Origin: Phallusia mammillata
Taxonomy: Eukaryota; Chordata; Ascidiacea; Phlebobranchia; Ascidiidae
Direction of reading: 5' to 3'
DNA: 64,000 bases
Assembly: GCA_003260075.1 (NCBI GenBank)
Contig: QLIY01000498.1
Span: 53,720 to 117,719, forward strand
The position numbers and the translations under genes were made by a program. Positions 52,801 through 62,960 of this stretch are shown one piece after another (within the stretch, counting starts at the first letter, position 1; each line of letters starts with the position of its first letter). The notes beneath the pieces are model-generated. The model ran no database searches. It was not told the DNA's origin and was given only the letters and a program-made list of their open reading frames with translations.

Positions 52801-53295
52801 GTAAAAAGTTACAAAAAAATTCCAACATCTGGCAACCATGCATTAAATATAGATATTTAATGGATGTAAGTTCACTGTTCATAAGTTGACTGGATAATCA
52901 AATGCCATTTTGTCATGTTCTCAGCAAGAATTTGTCAACAAAAAATCCATTTAGTTTTGTAATGTCAAGGCTTGTGCAATTCGGTCTGAAGTCTAAAATG
53001 ACTTCTTTTCAAAATTTTGCAGGGCAGTGAGTGAACTCTCCATTCCTCGTGGTGGCGCAATAGTGTTACAAGGACAACCATTTGTATGTTGCTCGTCGGT
53101 GGGTTGCTTGGTGGCCGTTTTTGCACCATGGCAGCTAGGGGCTTGTTAGCCCTATGACATCAGAAACATTAACGGTTGTTGCTCAAAAAACCTCTAGTGG
53201 TCGAAATTGTAAACGTTGGTGGATTGGGCTGAAATTTTGCAGTACTATTAATTGAGTTATTGTGGTTTTTATATATTTTTTAGTTTGTGTGTCGA

Positions 53296-53338
<43 letters not shown>

Positions 53339-56300
53339 ACACCCGACTTTCTCATGGCTTGACTTGCATTATTTTCAACTTTGCATGTGTGGGGACCCAT
53401 GAGTTTTTGCCTGCAAAACGACTTAGGTTATAAAACGGGGGGACCCATGAGTTTCTGCCTGCAGAAACAACTAAGGTTATAAAAGACTATGGCAATACGG
53501 GATCCAAGACAAAATAAGAATAGGAAATATATTTATGTTTTAAAATAGGTTATAGTGTATATGCAAGGGGCAATATGTGCTAAGCCACCCTTTTCGTTTT
53601 TTATTTGATTTTTGCGACTTAGGATGTTGGTGACTTAAATTTGGTTTAAACCAACAGATTACAGTGGGTTGGAGCTATGTTACTCACGCTTCTCGCTCAA
53701 GGTTGCACAAGCGGTGCATTGCGATGTCACAACCATTCCCTATTACACGCTAGTTTTCCAAGGCTTTCTTGAAAGCTTGTTTGATGATCTAGATTTCTTC
53801 TGCACTTGAGCAATATGGGTGTAGGCTCACTAGAAACATCCGCCAAAAAATAGTTTCTAGTCTTACTAAAAACATTCACTTAATTTCCTGGCCATAAAGT
53901 ATTGTTTACTGCGCCCACTGTCCCTGTTTCAAGGTGCCCAGGGACTGTTCAATGCCTTTAAACTTATAGCATCCGTCTGTTTTTTTTTAGAAATTAATAC
54001 TTATCCTGACAGACTGGGGGGTCAACTTGTTGGCATNAAAGAGTGGGTGGTGCATATGGGGGGAAATCAACCAACTCTCTGCTGACATCGTGTGCTGCGG
54101 CTTTGGCATCATACTGCACCCAGCGTCCTGTGTGTTTACATGCAGACTTAAAAACGTGTATGACCACATATGGCACAAGAGTTCCGTATACGTTGAAGTA
54201 CACACTGGGTAGGTTTTGTTTTGTAATTTATTAAGTAAAACATATAAACTTTTTCATGAAATACCCTGTTTGGAACCTAATGTCTTGATAATGAACATTG
54301 TGACAAGCTTTTTCAAGCTGTCAAAAACCTAATATTTTTTAAATTAAAAGACATTATTTCCAAATATATGGTTTTATGATGCAAGGATAATTCATCTTTT
54401 CTAGATTAAAAGGTTTTGTGATAAATTATGTTGTCTTGGTTATTATATCATTTTTGTGATTTTATGTTTTATGCCATTAGTTTTATAATACAACAAAAAT
54501 AAAGATTTTTTTGTTTATTTCCCCCCCCCCGGGGGGGTAACTTTATGCCCTGGTCCCAGGGTTAGTTAAAAGGGGCCATAATCTATAAAAGGTTGAGAAC
54601 TGCTGGCACAAAACAAACAATAATTATATCTGCAGGATTGAGGTTAACACGAAAAGAGTGGGTGGTGCATATGGGGGGAAATCAACCAACTCTCTGCTGA
54701 CATCGTGTGCTGCGGCTTTGGCATCATACTGCACCCAGCGTCCTGTGTGTTTACATGCAGACTTAAAAACGTGTATGACCACATATGGCACAAGAGTTCC
54801 GTATACGTTGAAGTACACACTGGGTAGGTTTTGTTTTGTAATTTATTAAGTAAAACATATAAACTTTTTCATGAAATACCCTGTTTGGAACCTAATGTCT
54901 TGATAATGAACATTGTGACAAGCTTTTTCAAGCTGTCAAAAACCTAATATTTTTTAAATTAAAAGACATTATTTCCAAATATATGGTTTTATGATGCAAG
55001 GATAATTCATCTTTTCTAGATTAAAAGGTTTTGTGATAAATTATGTTGTCTTGGTTATTATATCATTTTTGTGATTTCATGTTTTATGCCATTAGTTTTA
55101 TAATACAACAAAAATAAAGATTTTTCTGTTTATTATTTTTTTACACTATGCTTTTGTTTTCTGAAATCTGTTCTATATAAGGTCACTTTACATTGTTATG
55201 ATGGTACAAATGAATTTTGCTATTCAGCCATGGAATTTTTTTCCTATAGGTTTTGATGATGACGGTATTGTAAGTGCCATGGACTACACTGTGTACACCA
55301 ACAGTGGTTGCTCGTCATTTGATGGAGAACTTAATGATCCGGGTGTAATAGCCTTATTTGGTGATAGTGGTAAGTGAAATTTGTGCTTTTTAATTTGTTG
55401 ATGGTTTCAAAACTTTTATTGCACTTTTTTACAGTTACAGAATATATATGTATGTTGCTTGTAGATTTTTTTCCAAATATTTTTAAAAGAATTTTATATT
55501 TTACTGAATCCAAACATTTAAAATACTGAAATATTAAATAGTTTTTGTAAACAAACTGCACGAATTCATTACGCAACATAACAACTTATTAGCATGGTGT
55601 ATAATTGTGTGTCATTTATTACACCTTGTGTATATTTGGTCAAGGAATGATAAGTATCATGACTTGACTTGTGCCCAGTGTATAGTCAATTAGAACACTA
55701 GCATTTTGGTCTATCATTTGAGGTAACCTTAAATTTGCTTTTCAGCTTACTATTGTCCAAACAGAAAGTGGAAAAGTTATGTTTGCAAAACTAACACACC
55801 TTCGTCAACTTGGTGTCGAGCTCCTAGTAAGTGGATGAGCCTATTTTATGTGCCAAAGTTAATACAATGTCATGCATCTATTTTCACACAACCAAATACA
55901 GTACCAGATTTTTGTGTTAAAAATACCTTGTACATACCTAAAGCAAATGCTAGTTGTTTTTGTGCATTTAATGTGCAGTGGTTAGCTTCTATTTTTTTTT
56001 GACATGTTAACAATAGAAAAAATGGTCTAAGTCAGGGGTCACCAAACTACGGCCCCAGGCCAGATATCATTTCATTCGGCCCACAAAGGTATTTGTTCTT
56101 AATATACATTTTAGAAACAACAAAGATTGAGTTAACTGCCAAAAAGTAATTTACTGCAAAAGTATTTCAACAAGACTTAGTTTACCCAGTTTTGCATGAC
56201 ACATAAAAGAGTCCCAAAGGCACTTTGTTACATCACAGACAAGACTTAAAGTATCAATGAGCTTGTTACTGCCCATGAACAAATGCCTTTTTTTGTTAAT

Positions 56301-59300
56301 TGTGATCAATTTTAACATTTTATTCTCAGCTAGTCTTCAGTTTACTGCATTCGCTGATCAAGTTCTAGAACATGTGGCTAGTTTTCTGGACAAAGATCCA
56401 ATTGCTGTGAAACGCGCAAACCTTTACACAGCGGGACAAACAGATCTTGGTGGAAAAACTTTGAAATATTGTCATATTGAAGAAATTTATGACAGTAAGT
56501 TTTACTTTTGCTGGATAAAAACCAGTTGGTAATAATAATCACCAAGATGGCCAAGTGGTTAGCGCAACCGCCTTGTGTTCACGCAGTTCTCGACCTTTCA
56601 TAGCTATGTGAATTCATTGTGGGCACAGCGCATTCAGGTGTTGCACCCCCCGGGGATAAAAATAAAACAAACAATGTGTGAATAAAATTATTTTATGACA
56701 TAGTAAACTGCATACAAATCCCGATATTTTAACGATGCAAATATATTTTTAATATTTTGCAATTTGTTGCACAGAACTGTTGCAAACAAGTGATGTTGTT
56801 GCCAGACAGAATGAAATTTCTACATTTAACAGTGCAAACAAATGGAAGAAGAAGGGCTTAGCTGTTTCACCAATCAAATTTCAGTTAGTTGAGCTTCGAA
56901 CTTTTAATACTTGTAAACATTGAAGTTGTATATTTTGTGACTAACTTACCAGCTGTGTATAAAATGTGAACTATATCAAGGTTACAAATAACAGTAGAAC
57001 CTCTTCTTTTTTTTTGAATACTAGCTGATCCTAGGCCAAATAAAATGCAAGCCCAAGTAGGACCTATTGGAAGGCATAATTAAGTGCCAAATTGGAAAGT
57101 TTAATACTTAAGTGCCAAATGTATAGTGCACAAGTAAAGTTTAATAGTGCACACAGTTTTGGCCTATAAGGTCTCATCAGTGCAGCTGGGAGCTAATGTA
57201 GCCACCATACAGCTCTCGAGTTTGTTTGGAGGAACAGGATGCCTTACCAACCTACTTGATGCCACAACTGGGCATTAGTGACACAGTGTGCCCTTCCTGT
57301 AACTTATCATGTATTGGTCCAATGCTGTTTATATTTTTCTAAAATAAATTTGTAATAGGATTGATTATGCTCCAGGAAAATACACAGTTCTTATCTCCAT
57401 TTATGCTGGGGATGGTACTGTTATTGTGTCACATGGAGGTATTGAAAGTGGCCAAGGAATTAACACAAAGGTATAGTAACCTGCTTCTAGGTTTGTTGAA
57501 AACATTTTGAGTTAAGCTAGTTTATTTCGCTCGGTGAAACAATCACAGTTACACAATTGCACTAAAATATTCACTTTGCCAGCAATAGCTGTGCACTGTT
57601 AAGACATAAAGCGCGACAAAGTAGAGGGCACACTTGGTGGAGAGATGGTAAAAGCACTGCAGTTTAAAAACACACAAACCTTTTAGTTCACTTGTTTTAA
57701 TGTTATTTCCAACTTCCCCAGTGAAAATAAGCTTAACTCAATCCAGGTTGTACCACTTTGTAGTAGCAAAACAAATATATTTAAAATACAAAATTATTTA
57801 TTTATAGGTTGCCCAGGTTGCTGCTTACCAACTGGGAGTTCCAATTGACTTGGTCATGGTTCAGCGTACCAGTAGTATTACATCATCCAACAGTCAGGTG
57901 ACAGGAGGAAGCATAACCAGTGAGGTTAACTGTCAGGTGGGTGAACCCAAACGGAATGAGTGTGCTGTGGGGATATCTCGAAAACTATAAGCAATCAAAA
58001 TGTGAAATTTTACCACAATGCTTTTCGCTTTTAGAGCATTTCAACACACAGATTTTTTTGAGAAAATTTTTTTTTAAGTTTTTACATTGGCATATGTTTT
58101 AAATTATAATAACGAAGAGCGCCAGGCGATCAGTGAAAGTGTGTTTTATTTTATCCAGTTTCATTTGAATAAGACAGAAACTGACGATACATTCTAAATA
58201 GGCAAAACTGAAATTTCTGTTTCAAAAAGAGAAAAAAGATAACACTGACACTGATCATCTGCCACTCTTCTTGAGATTTCTTCTACATTTGATCCATCGA
58301 CAAATGTATTCGTCGGTCACCACCCTGTTACAAAGGCTGATTCTTGTAGTCTGTTATGACATTTCACTAAAATTTTAGTAAATATTTATCGACATAAACA
58401 TTGTGACGTCATTGCATCATGTCACTTCACACCAGTAGCTGCTGTATTTTAAATAATAATTCATTTGCGTTTATTTCTCATTTTCTAGTGGTGTTGTTTT
58501 ATTGTACTGATTTTGTTCTACTAAAGAAACATTTTTTATGTCTTGATGACCTCTATGCTTGTATGCATTCGGCTCACAATAAATCTATAGATTTTAGACC
58601 AAATTTGTTAGCTTGCAACAATTTTATTTAGACTGTTCTTGAATGTTGCAAAATCTTGAACTCTCGAATTGATCCGATTCGAAATGAAATGCCGCCTGAC
58701 ACAGCTTGGAAGGATTTGATAGCCCAGTGTTATGTGAAAAATGTTGATCTTGCCTGCTCTTACATGTAAGTATGTGTGAAAATTTAATAGTTATAAAGTA
58801 AAATTTGTTTGTTTGTTTTACTTTCATTAAAACAACCCCCCCCCCTGTTGATCTTGCCTGCTCTTACATGTAAGTATGTGTGAAAATTTAATAATTATAA
58901 AGTAAAATTTGTTTGTTTGTTTTACTTTCATTAAAACAAGTACTCTTTAAAATATGCCCCCCCCCCGATGGCCCAAAGGTCCTTCATGCCCAATGGTCCC
59001 GCATCTCCCCTACTCTTTAAAAATATGACATTTTTGTGTCAAAACTCACAATAGTTTATTTTCAAAGCAAAATAAACTTAAAACCTGTCATATTCACATC
59101 TAAGGTAAAGACAGTTAACCAGTGTGAGAAATTAAAGTCCTTTGGCAGCAATTTGCATGTAAGTCAACGGATGAATCACTCTGCAAGTTGTTTGTAAACA
59201 ATATATAAAACATAATCTACTTGCAAAAGACTTAAACATGCTAAAGTGATTTTTGAAAAAAAAATTACCAAAGACTTTGAAGGACTATTTAGTGCAGCGC

Positions 59301-61520
59301 AATTAAACATTTCTTATCCCCTGCATTAATTTTTTTTCTATAGGTGGATTCCACCAACAACAGGACAATACAATTCATATGGAGTTACTGTGTCTGAAGT
59401 GGAGTTGGATGTATTGATGGGGGAATACCAAATTACCAGAGTAGACACAGTGTTTGACTGTGGCATCAGGTTCTTATTTGTTGGCTTATTCAAGTAACTT
59501 GTTTGTTTGCAGGTAGCACTACCACTTGGACCACTATTTCAGAGTGCAAAACTTAGCTTTCCAAATGCGTAAAGTTTTGTCTTGTTGCGATGCTGCCTGA
59601 TAAACCAAACTCTGCTACTAAGATTGTTTATTTTCATAATTTTATACATTTAGAAAGTATATGTTTTGAGTTTGAATCCATATGTACAAGACATCTGTGC
59701 TTTTAGTTTCAAACACTTTTCAGGCTGGAAGTTTTGTTTGACAATGTTTGATAAACCTCCAGCCCAATTGACATATTTTTAGTATGAGTCCTGGAATTGA
59801 TATTGGCCAAGTGGAAGGAGCCTTTGTAATGGGTTTGGGATTTTGGTTGACTGAGAATTTAGTGGTGGACAAGACAACAGGAGAAATACTGACAGATGGG
59901 ACTTGGGAGTACAAGCCACCTTCATCAAAGGTAAATTTGTTTACTTATGTATCTATGTGGTTAATGGGAAAACTGTAATTAATAACCATTGTACTGTTTA
60001 AATCAGAAGCAGCAAACTGGGGGCTGTGGTCCCTCAGGGTTTGTGTCGCACAATTTTTGTGGGACCACTAAAAGCGTGAAGTATTTCTATATTTTTATAT
60101 GTATCTAATTTTATGTAATATCAGATCTTGTAACTTTATAAGCAAAAAATAGACAGATAAAAGAATCTTTTGTTGCAAAAAGGGTTTCTTTGCTTTGTCT
60201 TTAGATAACAAAAGAGGTGATTGTTTGTGCACAATTTCATGATTGTTTTAGTCTCATTTGTGACATAATAAACTGCCCTTGAAACAAAAGAAGTAATATT
60301 ACGACACTAAACAAACATATTCATGCATGTTGTTGTAGCAAAACTTTTGCAAGGAATAAATTAACTTCTGGTTGTTACCTGCAAGTTTTGTTTGGCTTAG
60401 GTAAATTCAGTTTCGTAAATATATTTGGTTTGGACTGCAAGTGTTTGAGAAAATTGCTAAGGGGTTGTTATGGCAAAAATTAAAAAAAGTTTGAGAACCA
60501 CTGGTTGAAATAAAAGCATTTAAATATTTCATATTCTTTCCCTGTTTGAAACAACATCACAAATGCTTTAGTGCAGGGGTGTGCAACAGGCGGTCCACGG
60601 GCCACAACCCGACAAAATTGTGTGACCCTTGCTTGATGTCCGAAGTTGGTTATATTACCCATCGATGAAGACTGTTTCACACCCCTGCTTTAGTGCAAAC
60701 AATTTACCCTATAGGCTGATTTTCCATGTTAAAAGCTAAAACTGTTCGCATTTTATGTTAGTTACTTCGTACCCCAAAATATAATGGAATTAGGACACTT
60801 ACACCAATCACTTGACCACCTTTACTCAGTGTTGGAAACAAGCACTCAAATTTGGATATATTGCAGGATATTCCTATTGAGTGGAACATAGAACTGTTAA
60901 AGAACGCTCCAAATCCACTTGGAATTTTGAGAAGCAAAGCTTCAGGGGAACCTCCCATGTGCATGGCGATTTCAGTGCTAGATGCACTCAAGCGTGCAGT
61001 TGAAGCATCCAAGCATGACCGCATGGAAAATGACTTTTTTCAAATGCGTAAGTCTTAGTCTGGTTTTCGGTTGACTTTAGTTCTTTTTTTATAAAAAATT
61101 GGTGGGCGAAATTTGCGGGTTGGAGTGAAATCTTGAGTTTATAATAATAATAAAGGGTGGGATAGGATTTTGATGTGGTCCAAAAGGTTGAATATCCTCT
61201 GTGTGTAGCAGAGGTTACCTGTTGCCAAATGCTTCTTACCTGTTGCCAAATACAAGACCAAAAACAGTCTCTAAATGGGCGACAATGCTGTTTCTTGGCT
61301 ATGGATTTGAAAAAAGAACTTTCAGCTGACACATTTGTTTCAGTTAAAAGTTTTTGATAAACATTGTATTTGTTATGATAAAGATTATTTGGATTAGAGT
61401 AACATATTTAAAACATGACTCAAAAACTATTGTTTTGTTTTTTTAGCCACCCCAGCGACGGTGGAACAGATTTTCCTTGCTGCCAACATTGATGCATTGA
61501 AGGAGTTCACTTTTAATTAA
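37390..61520 (+). CDS. Xanthine dehydrogenase/aldehyde oxidase family molybdo-flavoenzyme
   Basis: 27 exons: 37390-37438, 37535-37686, 38403-38563, 39102-39261, 41243-41432, 41914-42125, 42746-42919, 44740-44817, 45371-45545, 49006-49109, 49347-49508, 49946-50099, 50750-50869, 51336-51511, 52158-52324, 54636-54823, 55250-55369, 55746-55826, 56330-56494, 56775-56883, 57359-57470, 57808-57936, 58632-58765, 59344-59469, 59783-59930, 60867-61047, 61447-61520. Total 3801 nt, 1266 residues, all phases consistent; usual family length is about 1330. The first 2Fe-2S cluster uses C43, C48, C51, C68 (CYEGGCGCC). The second uses CGYC and ICRCTGYRPI. The FAD domain carries MVCGNTSSG. The molybdopterin domain shows GEAVYISD, VGGAYGGK (753-759), HGGIESGQGINTK, DIGQVEGAFVMGLG and GEPP with the catalytic Glu near 1210. 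By my recollection of bovine XDH, purine-contact residues Glu802, Arg880 and Phe914 are replaced here, so aldehyde oxidase-like use is more likely than xanthine oxidation. An AG 12 nt before the ATG could be a splice acceptor. Confidence 0.92.
37995..38163. mobile_element. Inverted-repeat element in an oxidase intron
   Basis: Long arms, left ATCAAGTTTATAGAGCTT and right AGAGCTTCATAAACTTGAT, continue inward through GGCAAATGTATTTTTATTCC and its complement. Partial copies occur at 38260-38320, 38680-38740 and 32690-32732. Confidence 0.75.
38106..38400. other. Unmerged duplicate across G-run 38250-38259
   Basis: About 140 bp ending CTTCATCACAC is repeated on both sides of the run, immediately before oxidase exon 3. 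Confidence 0.85.
39550..39683 (-). other. Coding-like island between two G-runs, unrelated to the host gene
   Basis: A 134-bp segment isolated by G-runs 39540-39549 and 39684-39693. On the minus strand one frame is open for 39 codons to a TGA (GGRDVNKNSFAKVLIFKLL, then EAHNAKKQKPEALQYRL). It carries TGACGTCA like exons of the first two genes. Probably a misplaced small contig holding part of another gene's exon; product not recognised. Confidence 0.45.
39694..39753 (+). pseudogene. Partial duplicate of oxidase exon 3
   Basis: Repeats the last 60 bases of exon 38403-38563 (EFDGSQCGYCSPGFVMNMY) directly after a G-run, followed by the same intron. Read as the second haplotype. Confidence 0.85.
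40341..40500 (+). pseudogene. Duplicate of oxidase exon 4
   Basis: Same 160 bases and protein as exon 39102-39261, with a few silent or conservative changes (LLSNDPT and LLSDDPT) and the same acceptor. Using both would repeat the second iron-sulphur motif ICRCTGYRPI, so only one belongs in the transcript. Either copy could be the true one. Confidence 0.8.
40932..41003. other. 72-base G-run, probable sized assembly gap
   Basis: G72 in the intron before oxidase exon 5, without flanking duplication. Same length as the run at 26278-26349. Confidence 0.65.
41603..41757. repeat. Two-unit diverged tandem repeat
   Basis: TTTGGTTTGACAATTTTGTG with the following 30 bases is repeated about 90 bp later with several changes. 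Confidence 0.5.
42180..42312. mobile_element. Short hAT-type element
   Basis: Ends CAGTGATTCTCAAACTG and AAGTTTGACAACCACTG. Flanks CTCTAATC and CTCTAAAA match at 6 of 8 positions. Confidence 0.6.
43105..43157 (+). pseudogene. Partial duplicate of oxidase exon 7
   Basis: After G-run 43094-43104 the end of exon 42746-42919 (TSTCSPxELMxINMDQK) recurs with the same donor, and the following intron repeats 42920-43093. Second haplotype. Confidence 0.85.
43597..43858. mobile_element. GCTGCAGACAGTGCACACTG MITE, interrupted by a gap
   Basis: The left arm is intact. The interior is broken by the 83-base G-run 43715-43797. The right arm is shortened to CTCTGCAGCTTATC. The flanking block 43372-43596 recurs at about 44219-44440, so this and the next copy are probably the same insertion on two haplotypes. 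Confidence 0.7.
43715..43797. other. 83-base G-run, probable sized assembly gap
   Basis: G83 in the middle of a MITE. The intact copy at 44445-44640 shows only a few bases at the equivalent point, so the run is not genuine transposon sequence. Confidence 0.7.
44445..44640. mobile_element. GCTGCAGACAGTGCACACTG MITE, intact copy
   Basis: A perfect 24-bp terminal inverted repeat (44445-44468 and 44617-44640) encloses a 196-bp element without coding capacity. It is the best reference copy of the family in this window and lies 100 bp before oxidase exon 8. Confidence 0.85.
45876..46014 (-). other. Orphan exon-like segment on a small inserted contig
   Basis: Lies in the 343-bp island 45784-46126 between two G-runs. 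On the minus strand a 139-nt frame is open between an acceptor (GCGCAG) and a donor (GTAACG); residues include NEAFVSSDDSQNNVTETTGK and KNLCVVPKYGTGTDTAYGL. The other haplotype copy of this place (46660-46710) has only about 50 bp and none of this sequence, so the island is probably misplaced. Product not recognised. Confidence 0.45.
47096..47590. mobile_element. 495-bp DNA transposon with TA target duplication, polymorphic between haplotypes
   Basis: The left end CCGTACATACTCGCGGATAG and right end CTATCGGCGAGTATATACGG are inverted repeats, extended by GGTCGC. TA dinucleotides flank it (47094-47095 and 47591-47592). The duplicated block 48068-48299 shows the same site without the element, with one TA at 48138-48139. 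No transposase. The TA target suggests Tc1/mariner-like mobilisation. Confidence 0.9.
48400..48711. other. Unmerged duplicate across G-run 48555-48564
   Basis: About 150 bp ending GGAACATAATTCAAGG recurs on both sides with small differences. Oxidase intron 9. Confidence 0.8.
49158..49250. repeat. Two perfect tandem copies of a ~44-bp unit
   Basis: The unit begins TTTCCAATTTCCAATTAGTC and is repeated once after a short GTTTACA spacer, in the intron after oxidase exon 10. Too similar to be old; may be a recent slippage or an assembly effect. Confidence 0.75.
52649..53083 (+). other. Two orphan exon-like segments inside an oxidase intron
   Basis: Segment 52649-52800 (after AACCAG, before GTAAAA) is open and acidic at first (GEEDEGEENSGELDERKLGF), then MVPVKFPPVVVSCHQDTFV. 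Segment 53023-53083 (after TTTGCAG, before GTATGT) continues in phase as AVSELSIPRGGAIVLQGQPF. They fit each other, but not the oxidase, whose exon 52158-52324 joins in phase to 54636-54823. The region lies between an N (52483) and a G-run (53299), so a misplaced contig is likely; a nested gene is the alternative. Product not recognised. Confidence 0.5.
53299..53337. other. 39-base G-run, probable sized assembly gap
   Basis: G39 with no flanking duplication, between two contigs in the same oxidase intron. Confidence 0.65.
54038..54208 (+). pseudogene. 5'-truncated duplicate of oxidase exon 16
   Basis: Identical in protein to 54636-54823 from KRVGGAYGGK onward but cut at its left by an N (54037). 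About 310 bp of following intron is also repeated. The complete copy at 54636 has a proper acceptor and is the one to use. Confidence 0.9.
56546..56610 (+). repeat. Possible tRNA-like SINE fragment
   Basis: TGGCCAAGTGGTTAGCGCAA looks like a tRNA A box and resembles the start of the SINE-like sequence at 22858. The B box is degraded. Confidence 0.4.
57145..57318. mobile_element. GCTGCAGACAGTGCACACTG MITE, diverged copy
   Basis: AGTGCACACAGTTTTGGCCT, GGTCTCATCAGTGCAGCTGG and GCCACAACTGGGCAT match the intact copy in order; the arms are eroded. It ends just before oxidase exon 21. Confidence 0.65.
58846..58869 (+). pseudogene. Partial duplicate of oxidase exon 23
   Basis: After C-run 58836-58845 the final 24 bases of exon 58632-58765 and its intron recur. 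Second haplotype; not a separate exon. Confidence 0.85.
60574..60687. mobile_element. 114-bp hAT-type MITE
   Basis: CAGGGGTGTG and CACACCCCTG ends with a perfect 8-bp duplication CTTTAGTG (60566-60573 and 60688-60695). It sits in the intron between oxidase exons 25 and 26. Confidence 0.9.
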
Positions 61521-62324
61521 TCGTATCAACAAAAATTCTTGTGTATAACTGTTTGAAGTTGCCTTGATTTTTTTATTTTTCTTCGTAATGTCATAAAAAC
61601 GGTAAAGAGATGTATCTCAAATTTTCATGATTAGTGGCATTAACTTTATGTTTTATATGTAATTTTGCTTTCAATACTTTCCAGTTTTATAACATCATTT
61701 TTTTTACAATTTTTTATATCTTTTGTTGTAAAAATGTAATCCAACATTGAATCTGCAATAACCAGTTGTTCCTGGCCCCCCCCCCTTAACTTTATGTTTT
61801 ATATGTAATTTTGCTTTCAATACTTTCCAGTTTCATAACATCATTTTTTTACAATTTTTTATATCTTTCGTTGTAAACATGTAATCCAACATTGAATCTG
61901 CAATAACCAGTTGTTCCTGATAAGTTGTATTTATTTGATTATTACCGCTGCCTCAATGATCAATATGAGAAATGTGCAATACAAATTCATATCCCAATCG
62001 GTGTGCAGAAGACAAAAAGGTTGTTGTTTTTTGTTTCATTTTATCGTCGTTGGGCGGGCAACGCCTGGATGCGTTTTGCACACAATAAGTCCACCGTTGT
62101 GCTGCCTGTTCTGTTGCAAATCCGTGAAATCATTATGGGCCCTTCCCTGCAGGGAACGCATTGATTTTACTCGATTTATTTGTTTTTTAAAATTTTTCGT
62201 TTCTTTTTTTGCTTCCGAAAGCTTGTCCAATTCGTTTGCCATGGAATGTTTGATGGAGTTAGATGAAATTTTCACAGATGGTAGATATAGTTTAGTAGAT
62301 GTGTCATTTGTTTTGTTTGACTAG
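61521..62324. other. Oxidase 3' UTR and downstream DNA with one unmerged duplicate
   Basis: The block about 61640-61775 recurs at 61786-61920 after C-run 61776-61785. No AATAAA was noticed close to the stop codon. No exon could be supported after it. Confidence 0.6.
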
Positions 62325-62960
62325 ATAGCCCCAGTATTTACCCCACTAGACCCCTAAAACGGGTAAAATTTAAAACAATGTCTGATTTGAATCAAATTTG
62401 GACACTTTGTTCTTTGTGCCATTGTATGGTGTCGATTGTTGTGTTCACCCCTGTAGCCCCAATATTGAACTAACTAGACCCTAAAATGGGTGGTTTTTTT
62501 AACAGTGTTTGATTTGGACAGTTTGTTTATTGTGCCATTTTAAGGTGTTGATTGTTGTGTTTCACCCTGTAGCCCCAACATTTAGCCCACTAGCCCCCTA
62601 AAATGGTTGATTTTTTTAAGAATGTCCACATTGGATCAATTTTTGATTGTTTGTTAAATTTGGCATTTGTAGTTGTCCATTATTGTGTTTCATCTATAGC
62701 CCCAATATTTACCCCATTAAAACCCAATTTTTTGAACAATGTCTGAATTGGACAAATTGCCATTTATAGCTGTCGACTATGGTGTTTCACCCTGAAGCCC
62801 TAATATTTACCATACTAACCCCCTAAAATAGGTAATTTTTTTCACAATATTTGAGTGAAATGATATTTTGACAGTTTGTATGATATGCCATTTCGGACTG
62901 TTAGTGTTTACGCTATTTTGGCACACAAACTTATAACAATGTCTAAATTGTATAAGATTT
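62325..62960. repeat. Degenerate tandem repeat (satellite-like), about five units
   Basis: The motif TAGCCCCAATATTTACCCCA followed by CTAAAA recurs near 62327, 62453, 62571, 62697 and 62793, each followed by a T-rich stretch and TTGTGTTTCACCCTGTAG-type sequence. Unit length is about 95-125 bp. Confidence 0.8.

Noticed and set aside
61911..62324. 137-residue open frame after the oxidase, and its antisense partner at 62036-62275
   Set aside because: Low-complexity, aromatic-rich translation of T-rich DNA with no splice or domain support.
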